Of a stretch of 30,042 nucleotides of DNA, positions 15,589-23,436 are shown piece by piece. Source of the DNA: JABSOG01 sp047617105 (GTDB lineage Bacteria > Pseudomonadota > Gammaproteobacteria > Enterobacterales > Alteromonadaceae); the NCBI GenBank assembly GCA_047617105.1, contig JBLGCB010000036.1, positions 1-30,042 of the forward strand. The letters run 5' to 3'. The notes under the pieces are model-generated. The model did not search any database. It saw only the letters and a program-made list of their open reading frames with translations, and was not told the origin of the DNA. Each line of letters begins with the position of its first letter. The first letter of the stretch is position 1. A program made the translations under genes and the position numbers.

Positions 15589-18500
15589 ATGAATCTGACG
15601 CGAACATCATTAAAAAACCCCGCCGCGATCGTGGTGATCGTCACGCTTATTGTGGTTTTTGGCACCATCAGTTTGTTTAGTTTACCCAGCCAGTTATTGC
15701 CAAGCATTGAACAACCGAAAATCACCATATCGACCGCTTGGCGCGCCGCCGCACCGGAAGAACTCGAAGCCGCGATTATCGAACCCCAAGAAAACGTGCT
15801 GAAAAATACTCAAGGCGTGACCGACATCAATACCAATATCAATAAAGGTTCCGGTGCCATTACCTTAACCTTTGAAATTGGCTCCAATATGCAAAAAGCC
15901 ATGCTCGATGTCATCAACAACCTCAATCAGGCCCCGCCGTTACCGCTCGATGCCAGTGAACCCATCGTCTCTGAAGGCGGCGGCGGTGGTTCGGCCAATG
16001 CAGCTTCACTGCTTATCCGGCCTTTACCGGGCAATGATATTACTGACTTGGCAGTCCATCAAAAACTGGTCGATGATGTGATTGAACCGCGCCTAGGTCG
16101 TATTGCTGGCGTCAGTCGAGTCAATTTAAACAGCGTGCGGCCAGAAGAACTACGGATCACCTTTGACCCCCATAAACTCGCGGCACTGGGCATTCAACCG
16201 AGCCAGATTTCAACCACCATCTCTCGTGCCACCGATGTTTCTGGCGGTTTTGCCAACGTCGGCAGACGTCAATATACGGTGCGTTTTGCCGGTAAATACG
16301 AGATTGATAACCTCAACGATATGATTGTTCATTACAGCGATAACCGTCCAATCTATTTAAGAGATGTGGCCACCGTTGAGAAAGTCCTCTCCGACCGTTT
16401 TGCTTTTACCATGCGCAACGGTGCGCCGGGTTATTACATCACCATTGACCGCACCAACAATATTAATACTGTTGAACTGCTGAGAAATATCAACTTGGCA
16501 CTGGATGAACTCAACGACGGGCCACTCAAAGAAGTTGGTTTAAAAATTGATTTAAGTTTTGATGCCTCAGTGCATATTCTCAACGCCATATCACTGGTAT
16601 TAAGCAACCTCGGACTCGGGGTATTTTTGGCGTTGGCGGTATTGCTATTTTTCTTACGCGGGCTGAAAACCACGCTTATCATCGCCACCACCATTCCACT
16701 GTCATTATTTATCGCCTTTTTAACCCTCAACGCCTTTGGTCGCACCCTCAATGTCATTTCTTTGGCCGGACTGGCCTTCTCTGTCGGTTTAGTACTTGAT
16801 GCCGCCATTATCGTGCAGGAAAATATCGTGCGCTTGAAATCACTGGGGGTCAGCAGCGGCAAAGCGGTATTAAGAGGGGCACAACAAGTCTCAGGCGCGC
16901 TATTTGCTTCGACCGCCACCAGCGTGGCGATTTTCTTGCCAATTTTATTTATGGAAGGTATCGAAGGCCAGTTATTTTCTGATTTGGCCATCACCTTGTC
17001 TATCGCGGTGGTTGCGTCGTTTATCGCCGCCATCACCATATTACCTGTCGCCAGCCAGTTCTGGTTAAAAACGGTAGAGCACAAAGACCCATTCGAACAT
17101 TACTGGCAAAAAATCACTTCGCTGGTGATCCGTTTAACCAATAATACCTTCAAACGACTGGTGTGGATCAGCACTTTGGTGGGCGGAGCCGTGGTGCTGA
17201 TTGTACTGCTGATGCCCAAAACAGACTTTTTACCTCGGGTGCCTCTTGATGGTTTTTTCTTCTCGCTCGATATGCCACCGGGCGGTAATATTGATACCAT
17301 CGAAAATGAATTGGTGCCACTGATCAGGCAGCGCCTAGCACCGTATCTCAGTGGCGAAAAACAACCGGCGATCAAAAACTACAATCTTTATAGCTTCTCG
17401 GGCAACAGTGGCGGTTTTATCTACGGTGCAGACCCCAAACGGGTGTCCGAACTGATGGACTTGGTGCGCAAAGAAATATTTGCTGATTTACCCGATACCC
17501 AAGTGTTTTTATTTCGCGGTTCGATGATCCGCATGGCTGGCGGTGGCGGCGGCCAGGGCATTAATATCGACCTGCAAGGCTCTGATATCGAAGCCCTGAT
17601 GGCAGCAGCAAAAGTCGGCCTTGGTGCCCTTAACAAAGAATTACCCGGTTCATTTGCCAGACCCACACCGGGTTTAACCCTAGCAGAACCTGAATTACAG
17701 CTTATCCCCAATGACCGCCGTATCACACAGGCCGGTCTTGACCGACAAACCGTCGCCAACGCGGTCAGGGCTATGACCGGGGGTTTGTTTGTCAGTGAAT
17801 ATTTTGACGGTAATGACCGCATGAACGTCATTTTGCGCGCCAGTGCGTGGAAAACCCCCGATCAACTGGCGGCCATGCCAATTTATACCCCATTAGCCGG
17901 GGTGCAAACCATCGGTGAACTGGCCACCATCACCCGCACCGTCGGACCCTCTCGGTTACGACGGGTCGATGGCAAACGTACCATCACCCTGAGTTTAACC
18001 CCGCCAGAAGGCATATCGATGGAAGAAACCTTGGTCATTATTAATGATAAAATCAAACCCTTAATCCAAGCATCTTTACCTGAGGATGCCCGTATGATCG
18101 TCAGTGGCAGCGCCGACAGAATGGCGGGTGCAATCATCGATATGACCTTTAATTTTGTTCTTGCGCTGATGATTTTATTTTTGCTGATGGCGGCACTGTT
18201 TAAGTCGGGCAAAGACTCTGCGCTGGTTTTGCTGGTGATGCCCATGGCAGTTGCCGGTGGTGTACTGGGTCTTCAAGTCATGGGGCTGTCATTGGATTTG
18301 CTGACCATGATCGGATTTATCATTCTGTTGGGTTTGGTGGTCAACAATGCCATACTGTTGGTTGATCAAACTCGAACCGCTGAGAGAAATGGCCTCGACC
18401 GTCGCCGTGCCGTGGCACAAGCCGTTCACCTTCGCGCTAGACCCATTTACATGAGTACATTCACCAGTTTATTTGGCATGTTGCCATTGATGTTAATGCC

Positions 18501-18729
18501 CGGTGTTGGCTCTGAAATTTATCGCGGTCTGGCCACGGTTATCGTCGGTGGCATGAGCATCAGCGCCCTGTTTACGCTGGTATTGTTGCCCAGTTTATTA
18601 AGACTTGGCGAAACCAAACATAACAGTGATACGACACAAGACAATGTCCTAGCACTTAACCCTGACCCCGCCATGGCTGGCGTCTCAGGCACACCGATCA
18701 TAGATTCTCGTGTCGGTAAAAATCATTAA
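15589..18729 (+). CDS. RND efflux transporter, inner-membrane permease
   Basis: This is a full-length (about 1046 residues) RND pump. It has an N-terminal membrane helix, two large periplasmic porter loops, and two six-helix blocks (the first spanning the LGVFLALAVLLFFLRG region, the second ALMILFLLMAALF). It has the pseudo-twofold structure of HAE1-type pumps, which export drugs or lipophilic compounds using the proton gradient. In helix 4 the sequence is GLVLDAAIIVQENI, so only the first of the two aspartates of AcrB (D407/D408) is kept. Helix 10 has GLVVNNAILLVD. Two in-frame ATGs exist at 15583 and 15589; GGGA at 15577-15580 is eight bases from the second and two from the first, so 15589 is chosen. 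The adaptor gene follows after 19 bases. Confidence 0.92.
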   Translation: MNLTRTSLKNPAAIVVIVTLIVVFGTISLFSLPSQLLPSIEQPKITISTAWRAAAPEELEAAIIEPQENVLKNTQGVTDINTNINKGSGAITLTFEIGSNMQKAMLDVINNLNQAPPLPLDASEPIVSEGGGGGSANAASLLIRPLPGNDITDLAVHQKLVDDVIEPRLGRIAGVSRVNLNSVRPEELRITFDPHKLAALGIQPSQISTTISRATDVSGGFANVGRRQYTVRFAGKYEIDNLNDMIVHYSDNRPIYLRDVATVEKVLSDRFAFTMRNGAPGYYITIDRTNNINTVELLRNINLALDELNDGPLKEVGLKIDLSFDASVHILNAISLVLSNLGLGVFLALAVLLFFLRGLKTTLIIATTIPLSLFIAFLTLNAFGRTLNVISLAGLAFSVGLVLDAAIIVQENIVRLKSLGVSSGKAVLRGAQQVSGALFASTATSVAIFLPILFMEGIEGQLFSDLAITLSIAVVASFIAAITILPVASQFWLKTVEHKDPFEHYWQKITSLVIRLTNNTFKRLVWISTLVGGAVVLIVLLMPKTDFLPRVPLDGFFFSLDMPPGGNIDTIENELVPLIRQRLAPYLSGEKQPAIKNYNLYSFSGNSGGFIYGADPKRVSELMDLVRKEIFADLPDTQVFLFRGSMIRMAGGGGGQGINIDLQGSDIEALMAAAKVGLGALNKELPGSFARPTPGLTLAEPELQLIPNDRRITQAGLDRQTVANAVRAMTGGLFVSEYFDGNDRMNVILRASAWKTPDQLAAMPIYTPLAGVQTIGELATITRTVGPSRLRRVDGKRTITLSLTPPEGISMEETLVIINDKIKPLIQASLPEDARMIVSGSADRMAGAIIDMTFNFVLALMILFLLMAALFKSGKDSALVLLVMPMAVAGGVLGLQVMGLSLDLLTMIGFIILLGLVVNNAILLVDQTRTAERNGLDRRRAVAQAVHLRARPIYMSTFTSLFGMLPLMLMPGVGSEIYRGLATVIVGGMSISALFTLVLLPSLLRLGETKHNSDTTQDNVLALNPDPAMAGVSGTPIIDSRVGKNH

Positions 18730-18748
18730 ATATGAGCAGGAATTTATC

Positions 18749-19870
18749 ATGACAAATCGCCCCTTGGCAAATACTTTCACTGCGCTCAACTTGAGCTTAA
18801 GCTTGGGCCTAAACCTAAGCTTAAGTATTGGCCTGAGCTGGCTGCTACTGAGTGCGCCCGTCACCATGGCGGCAGAATCAGCAGAGCAACAAGCGCCGGC
18901 CGTGCCAGTGCAAGTGTCCAACGTGAAACTAACCATCATCGCCCCGACCATTGATGTGATGGCCACTTTATACAGTCGTCATCAGATTCAAATCACAGCC
19001 GCAGTTAATGGTCAGCTTATCTGGGTGGCTGAACCTGGCACCTATTTAGCTAAGGGTCAGCCAGTGGCCAAAATGGACTTAATTCCGTTGAAATTACAGC
19101 TGGCCGAACAGCAAGCCCAAATTGAGCGGGCCAACATCAATGTCAAATACCAGGGCCGAGAGCTGGCACGGTTAGAACAACTTAAGCTCAAAGATGCGAC
19201 TTCAGTGTTCCAGATTGATCAAACCCGCTCACAACGAGATATTGCCAACAGCAATTTAAAAATCGCCCAATTACAGATTCAACAGATTGAAGATCAAATC
19301 AGCCGTTCTGTCGCCACCGCCCCCTTTGCTGGTGTGGTCACCGAACGATTACACCACGCTGGTGAAGACATTAGTCGCAGCGTGTTAATTGCCCGTATGC
19401 TCGACACCCAAAACCTCGAAGCACGGCTTTTTGTGCCTTTGAAACATTTACCTTACCTTAAATTGGGTGATGCGCTGACCTTAAGCACTAGCGAATACCA
19501 GCTGAACAGCCAAGTTAATGCGATCATTCCCTCAGCTGATCAACGTTCACAAACCTTTGAGCTAAGAATTACCGTGCCACAAAGCGCCAGTGACCACTGG
19601 GCGGCCGGTCAGTTGGTAAAGGTCGCCTTACCCATCAACAAAGCCCGCCAGTCTCTGGCGGTGCATCGCGACGCTTTAATCATCCGTCGTGACGGTGTGT
19701 ATGTGGTGCGCATCAACGAGGATAATAAAGCTGAACGGGTCAAAGTGATTGTCGGTGATGGTAATGATGATTGGGTGGCGGTGAAAGGAGATTTAAAAGA
19801 TGGCGACCAAGTCGCCATTCGTGGTGCTGAGCGGTTGAGTGACGGTCAACTGGTAGATATTAATTCGTAG
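18749..19870 (+). CDS. RND periplasmic adaptor (HlyD/MFP family)
   Basis: The 373-residue adaptor connects the RND pump to an outer-membrane channel. It has a long leader with hydrophobic repeats, then a barrel-sandwich half (VNGQLIWVAEPGTYLAKGQPVAKMD), a helical hairpin (about 115-190) and the second sandwich half VATAPFAGVVTERLHHAGEDI. A beta-barrel and a membrane-proximal domain follow. The frame is open upstream to 18710 inside the pump gene, but the ATG at 18749 gives a proper signal sequence and has GAGCAGGA before it. Gene order is pump then adaptor, the reverse of most acrAB-type operons, and no TolC-type gene is nearby. The signal peptide is coded by a 12-bp repeat. Confidence 0.92.
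   Translation: MTNRPLANTFTALNLSLSLGLNLSLSIGLSWLLLSAPVTMAAESAEQQAPAVPVQVSNVKLTIIAPTIDVMATLYSRHQIQITAAVNGQLIWVAEPGTYLAKGQPVAKMDLIPLKLQLAEQQAQIERANINVKYQGRELARLEQLKLKDATSVFQIDQTRSQRDIANSNLKIAQLQIQQIEDQISRSVATAPFAGVVTERLHHAGEDISRSVLIARMLDTQNLEARLFVPLKHLPYLKLGDALTLSTSEYQLNSQVNAIIPSADQRSQTFELRITVPQSASDHWAAGQLVKVALPINKARQSLAVHRDALIIRRDGVYVVRINEDNKAERVKVIVGDGNDDWVAVKGDLKDGDQVAIRGAERLSDGQLVDINS
18788..18835 (+). repeat. 12-bp tandem repeat in the adaptor signal peptide
   Basis: Four 12-base units, AACTTGAGCTTA, AGCTTGGGCCTA, AACCTAAGCTTA and AGTATTGGCCTG, encode NLSL, SLGL, NLSL and SIGL. The same bases hold an inverted repeat, CTTAAGCTTGGG (18796-18807) with CCTAAGCTTAAG (18814-18825), one mismatch and a six-base loop, so the mRNA can form a hairpin early in the gene. 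Confidence 0.75.
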
Positions 19871-19946
19871 GATTGGTGGGAACCAGTACTCGGCACCTGC
19901 GCTATTTACTGTAGCGTATAACTCACCACTGAGAATTCTTGGGGTC

Positions 19947-19990
19947 CTGTCACCCGGTGCGAGACATCGCAACCGGGCCATTGTTGACAG
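19947..19990 (+). other. Strong nested hairpin downstream of the RND operon
   Basis: An outer helix CTGTCA (19947-19952) with TGACAG (19985-19990) encloses an inner helix CCCGGTGCGA with TCGCAACCGGG (19953-19977) that has one bulged base and a four-base loop. The GC-rich stem begins 76 bases after the adaptor stop. No T-run follows, so it is not a classical terminator. It could protect the mRNA 3' end, or be part of an old repeat or a small RNA. Confidence 0.5.
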
Positions 19991-20001
19991 AAAGGGCTGG
20001 T

Positions 20002-20178
20002 GGCGTTGTTCTTTGCGACTACCACAGAGTCACTGAGTACGCAGAGGCAACGCAGAGGAAAAGCGTTTTATTTTTAGGTCATTCAATGACAAACAGATAC
20101 ATTGTTTTTTGCTTTTGATTTTCTCTGCGCGTCCTCTGCGTGCTCTGCGGCTCTGTGGTAGTCGACGAGAACAACGCC
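20002..20178. repeat. 177-bp inverted-repeat (MITE-like) element
   Basis: The left arm starts GGCGTTGTTCTTTGCGACTA and the reverse complement of the right arm starts GGCGTTGTTCTCGTCGACTA. The arms continue with matching ACCACAGAG and repeated GCAGAGG motifs for about 60 bases each, around an AT-rich centre (about 20063-20120). No open reading frame lies inside. The arms belong to the kind of CACAGAG/GCAGAGG-rich intergenic repeat seen in many bacteria. It lies between convergent operons, the RND adaptor and the metallo-hydrolase. The whole gap 19871-20302 holds only this element, the hairpin at 19947-19990 and a weak terminator. Confidence 0.8.
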
Positions 20179-20217
20179 TATAAAAATCAACACAATATCC
20201 CCCTTAAAGACACCCAC

Positions 20218-20248
20218 AAAATCACCACCCAAAGTTTCTCTGTGGTGA
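20218..20248 (-). terminator. Weak candidate terminator after the HDOD-hydrolase operon
   Basis: On the minus strand, TCACCAC (20248-20242) pairs with GTGGTGA (20228-20222) and is followed by TTTT. The stem is seven pairs with a 13-base loop and a short T-run, about 55 bases beyond the stop of the metallo-hydrolase gene. Confidence 0.35.
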
Positions 20249-20302
20249 AAAATACCAAGTAAATAGCGTTCTATTAAGATACAATATCACTACAAAAATC
20301 CT

Positions 20303-21187
20303 CTACAACTCTATCACAGTGCCTTCTTTGGCCAGCAAAAACTCGGTGTCTTGCGGCAAATTGTCTCTGCTTTGAATTTCGCTGAATATTGCTTCGAGCT
20401 GATCATCTGTTCGGGTAGGGTCGTGGTGAGTGAAATGCATTTGTTTGATTTTAGCCACTCTGGCCAATTCGATATTGGTATCAAATGTACCGTGGCCCCA
20501 GCCTTTTTTACTGGGGTATTCTGCTGCGGTGTATTGTGAATCAGCAATCATCACATCAACGTCTTTAACAAAATCCACCAATAACTGCTGTTGATCATTC
20601 ACCAACTCCTGATAACCGGAGTACTCTTCGTCTTCTGGATCATAGATATTGACCGGAGGTTCATAATCACCGGTGAAAAAGAATTTTTTACCTGGCTCTT
20701 CGACCTTATAACCAAAGTTCAACACCGGATGATTAGTGACAATGCCCGTCACCGTAGCAGAACCGACCTGAACCGATTCACCTTCTTTTAAATGGTGGTA
20801 ATTGATGGTGGCCGCCAGTTCACATTCTCTAACCGGGAAATAACAATATTCCATCTGTTGCGACAATATACTGCGCAAGTCTTTCATATAGACCGGATCA
20901 AACGAACCGTAAATATCAATAGTATTACCGGGAATAAAGAGAGGTAAAAAGAAGGGTAAACCCTGGATATGATCCCAATGGGTATGCGTGATAAAGATAC
21001 TGACCTTCACTGGCAAGTGTGCCAGCAATTCGTTACCCAACTGGCGAATGCCAGTGCCACCATCAATGATAATAATCTCACCACTGCTGGTACGTACTTC
21101 ATGACAAGTAGTATTGCCACCATATCTCACCGTGTCAGGCCCAGGTACGGGTATGGATCCTCTGACACCTCGCAAGGTAATTTTCAT
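20303..21187 (-). CDS. Metallo-beta-lactamase-fold hydrolase
   Basis: This 294-residue protein has the MBL metal-site motif THTHWDH (H68, H70, D72, H73), a leading strand IIIIDGGTGIRQLG, a downstream histidine in VTNHPVLNF, an aspartate in FFTGDYEPP and a late histidine in MHFTHHDP. The layout fits RNase Z-like or cyclic-nucleotide phosphodiesterase-like MBL proteins, which act on phosphodiesters; the substrate cannot be fixed from sequence. No signal peptide. It follows the HDOD gene after 47 bases on the same strand, so the two are likely an operon and may act in one signalling path. Confidence 0.82.
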   Translation of the reverse strand: MKITLRGVRGSIPVPGPDTVRYGGNTTCHEVRTSSGEIIIIDGGTGIRQLGNELLAHLPVKVSIFITHTHWDHIQGLPFFLPLFIPGNTIDIYGSFDPVYMKDLRSILSQQMEYCYFPVRECELAATINYHHLKEGESVQVGSATVTGIVTNHPVLNFGYKVEEPGKKFFFTGDYEPPVNIYDPEDEEYSGYQELVNDQQQLLVDFVKDVDVMIADSQYTAAEYPSKKGWGHGTFDTNIELARVAKIKQMHFTHHDPTRTDDQLEAIFSEIQSRDNLPQDTEFLLAKEGTVIEL

Positions 21188-21234
21188 ATTCTCTCTGCCT
21201 CCAGCCCTTATACTTCGATCTTAGTTGTAACTAT

Positions 21235-22077
21235 TTAGCTCATATCCACAAAAGACTGGGCTTTTTTGATTTCATTATCTAGGTTGGTCAATGACTCAGC
21301 GACTTCAAGCATCGGCGCCCCTAGATAATCTTCAATCTGCTTTGGCAACTGGCGCAATGTCGGGCTGCCATTAATGTAATGGTTAATCTGACTGGCCGCA
21401 ATTATCGCCACCAACAAAATATTATCACCATAATCCTTCACCAAAGTATGGTGCGCCCTAATACATTGACGCAACGCATCTGGCAATTTCCACTCTTTGG
21501 CGACCAGTGATCCCAACTGACAATGATCAATACCAAGCAACTCTTTTTCGACTTTATGTAGAGGAATTTTTTCTGCTCTAGATTTATCAAGCACTGCTTT
21601 ATATTCTGTCGGAAAGAAATGGGCAAACAATACCTTGCCAATATTATGCAATAAACCCGCGACAAAATAATCAGCCTGTTCATTCTGTGGCACCCGATGC
21701 TTATCGGCCAACATTTTGGCAATCACCCCAACCGCCAGCGAATTACGCCAAAATGCTTCCATATCGAGTCCGGCATCATTATCTTTGGGTAACACGCCAG
21801 ACATCGCCACACTAATAGCGACATTTTTAATGGTATTAAGACCCACATACACCACCGAATGCTGTACAGAGGTCACTTCTTTGGCCAAGCCAAAATACGC
21901 AGAATTCACCACCTTAAGCACTTTAAGGGTCAATATTGGATCGCTACTAATCACACCTACCAACTTTTTCGGTGGACAATCAGCGCTGGATGTCAGCGCA
22001 ATCACCTGGTTAACACTTTGAGGAAAAGCGGGAATACTGTCGACAATCTCCAACAGTTTCTTTTTATTTAACGCCAT
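21235..22077 (-). CDS. HDOD-domain signalling protein
   Basis: This 280-residue single-domain HDOD protein has the typical start LEIVDSIPAFPQSVNQVIALTSS, then NSAYFGLAKEVTSVQHSVVYVGLNTIKN, FVAGLLHNIGKVLFAHFFP and the helical segment LGIDHCQLGSLVAKEWKLPDALRQCIRAHH. HDOD domains are HD-like but usually lack hydrolase activity and act as adaptors in signalling (chemotaxis, c-di-GMP, surface behaviour). It is the first gene of the pair with the metallo-hydrolase. A weak ribosome-binding site precedes ATGGCG. Confidence 0.88.
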   Translation of the reverse strand: MALNKKKLLEIVDSIPAFPQSVNQVIALTSSADCPPKKLVGVISSDPILTLKVLKVVNSAYFGLAKEVTSVQHSVVYVGLNTIKNVAISVAMSGVLPKDNDAGLDMEAFWRNSLAVGVIAKMLADKHRVPQNEQADYFVAGLLHNIGKVLFAHFFPTEYKAVLDKSRAEKIPLHKVEKELLGIDHCQLGSLVAKEWKLPDALRQCIRAHHTLVKDYGDNILLVAIIAASQINHYINGSPTLRQLPKQIEDYLGAPMLEVAESLTNLDNEIKKAQSFVDMS

Positions 22078-22382
22078 TTTTTATCCATTTTCTTTGCTCT
22101 GTCTTTACACTGCCTTTACTCGAACTCTGGTAAAAATAAGCAATTGAGTCAACCTTTGTATAATCAGTATAGTGTATAGCCAAGCCAATAGAGCACTGAG
22201 TAAGATAAAAATCTGACAATAAAGCAAAATAAAATCCTCTCGCTAATCACAGGCGCAGATCAAGCCAATAAAAAAAAGATCTGCATTTGATCAAAAATAC
22301 TGAAAGATCATGGAACTTTTCTCTGTCTGCATACTCATATGATTACTGTATCATGACACTTTCTTAACGTTTTAGGTGAAGT
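22078..22382. other. Intergenic region with overlapping hairpins
   Basis: This 305-base divergent spacer holds the promoters of the HDOD operon (minus) and of the small gene at 22383 (plus). GCAGATC (22255-22261) can pair with GATCTGC (22278-22284), while GATCAA (22258-22263) can instead pair with TTGATC (22287-22292); the two folds exclude each other. A short inverted repeat ATGAT-TACTGT-ATCAT (22339-22354) lies closer to the plus-strand gene. No open reading frame is evident. Confidence 0.4.
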
Positions 22383-22592
22383 ATGAAAAGTTACAACATC
22401 CTGACCTTCCTCCTTTCGGTCATCAAACATCACGGTTATAGCGGCGAAAAAGATCTCCAGAACTTCATTAATATCTCACGAGACGAACTCAAAAAATTGG
22501 TCGAACAACTGGTTCGTTTGGGTTCATTGGATAAAAAGCTGGTCGAATATGCCCGTTTGACGGGTAAAAATGTCCAGCCTATCCTTGCTTAA
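22383..22592 (+). CDS. Small helical protein, possibly winged-helix-like
   Basis: This 69-residue protein is not recognised. It has a good ribosome-binding site (AGGTGA before ATG). The sequence (NILTFLLSVIKHHGYSG, then DLQNFINISRDELKKLVEQLVRLGSLDKK) looks like three helices and a turn, similar to small winged-helix or HTH proteins with no acidic wing. It is followed 29 bases later by the alpha/beta hydrolase gene. Whether it binds DNA is inference. Confidence 0.65.
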   Translation: MKSYNILTFLLSVIKHHGYSGEKDLQNFINISRDELKKLVEQLVRLGSLDKKLVEYARLTGKNVQPILA

Positions 22593-22621
22593 GGTTAACC
22601 GCTAAATCTTCATAAGATCAA

Positions 22622-23368
22622 ATGACCAAACTACTCACATGCTTACCAGGATTGATGTGTGACCACCGTTTATGGCAATCCACTTGGCCGCGACTGGCGG
22701 CCGAGCTAACCCCTACTCATCATCAATTTGCCGCCGCAGACAATATTCAAGCGATGGCCGCTGATGTTCATCACCAGATAACCCCGCATCCCGACCAACC
22801 AAACCAGCAAGGCATTAACCTATTGGGATTTTCTATGGGCGGTTATGTCGCATTACACTATGCCTTAAATCAGGCCTTAAATCAGGCCTTAAATGACGCT
22901 TTAAATAATGCCAATACCATCAAAAAACTGATCATCATCGCGGCTTCAGCTAAGGGTTTAAACGATGAGGAGAAAAAGCAACGTTCTCAAATCTTAAAAT
23001 ACTTACAAAACAACCGTTACAATGGCATCAATAAACAACGCATCGGCCAATTTGTTCACCCAAGCCACATTAATGATCCGGTCAGCGACATCATTCGCGA
23101 CATGGACCATTCGCTCGGTCAGCACACCTTGGTCAACCAACTAAAAGCCAATATTGATCGCCCACCTTTAACAGAGCAATTACATCAACTCAATATTCCG
23201 GTGTTAATCGTCGGCGGTGCACAAGATCAGATGGTCAAACCACAAACCCTCATTGATATGGGCGAACAACTACCCAATGCCACCGTCAGCATCATTGAGC
23301 ATTGTGGCCATATGGTGCCATTAGAAGCGCCACAGCAATTGGCCACCCTAATTAACGACTTTATTTGA
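22622..23368 (+). CDS. Alpha/beta hydrolase
   Basis: The 248-residue protein has the alpha/beta-hydrolase core: N-terminal LTCLPGLMCDHRLW, nucleophile elbow GFSMGG with S71, an acidic residue in VGGAQDQMVKP, and the catalytic histidine in EHCGHMVPLEAP. This arrangement resembles small-molecule esterases or BioH/MenH-like enzymes. Just after the elbow the helix is extended by four tandem tetrapeptides, ALNQ-ALNQ-ALND-ALNN, encoded by a 12-bp repeat. No clear ribosome-binding site is seen. Confidence 0.85.
   Translation: MTKLLTCLPGLMCDHRLWQSTWPRLAAELTPTHHQFAAADNIQAMAADVHHQITPHPDQPNQQGINLLGFSMGGYVALHYALNQALNQALNDALNNANTIKKLIIIAASAKGLNDEEKKQRSQILKYLQNNRYNGINKQRIGQFVHPSHINDPVSDIIRDMDHSLGQHTLVNQLKANIDRPPLTEQLHQLNIPVLIVGGAQDQMVKPQTLIDMGEQLPNATVSIIEHCGHMVPLEAPQQLATLINDFI
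22862..22909 (+). repeat. 12-bp in-frame tandem repeat in the alpha/beta hydrolase gene
   Basis: Four units, GCCTTAAATCAG, GCCTTAAATCAG, GCCTTAAATGAC and GCTTTAAATAAT, encode ALNQ, ALNQ, ALND and ALNN. The first two are identical, so copy number could vary by slippage without changing frame. The repeat extends the helix after the catalytic serine. Confidence 0.9.
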
Positions 23369-23436
23369 TCAATAGAATTTGACCTCTGTGTTCAATGTCT
23401 GCACAATGCCCGGGTATTTCAGCCAAGGATCTCATC

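Noticed and set aside
16434..17084. 216-codon minus-strand open frame inside the RND pump gene
   Set aside because: It is antisense to a clear RND gene, has low-complexity Ser/Thr/Lys composition and no recognisable domain.
22862..22909. Short direct repeats as a CRISPR array
   Set aside because: Units are contiguous 12-mers with no spacers and lie in frame inside a hydrolase gene.
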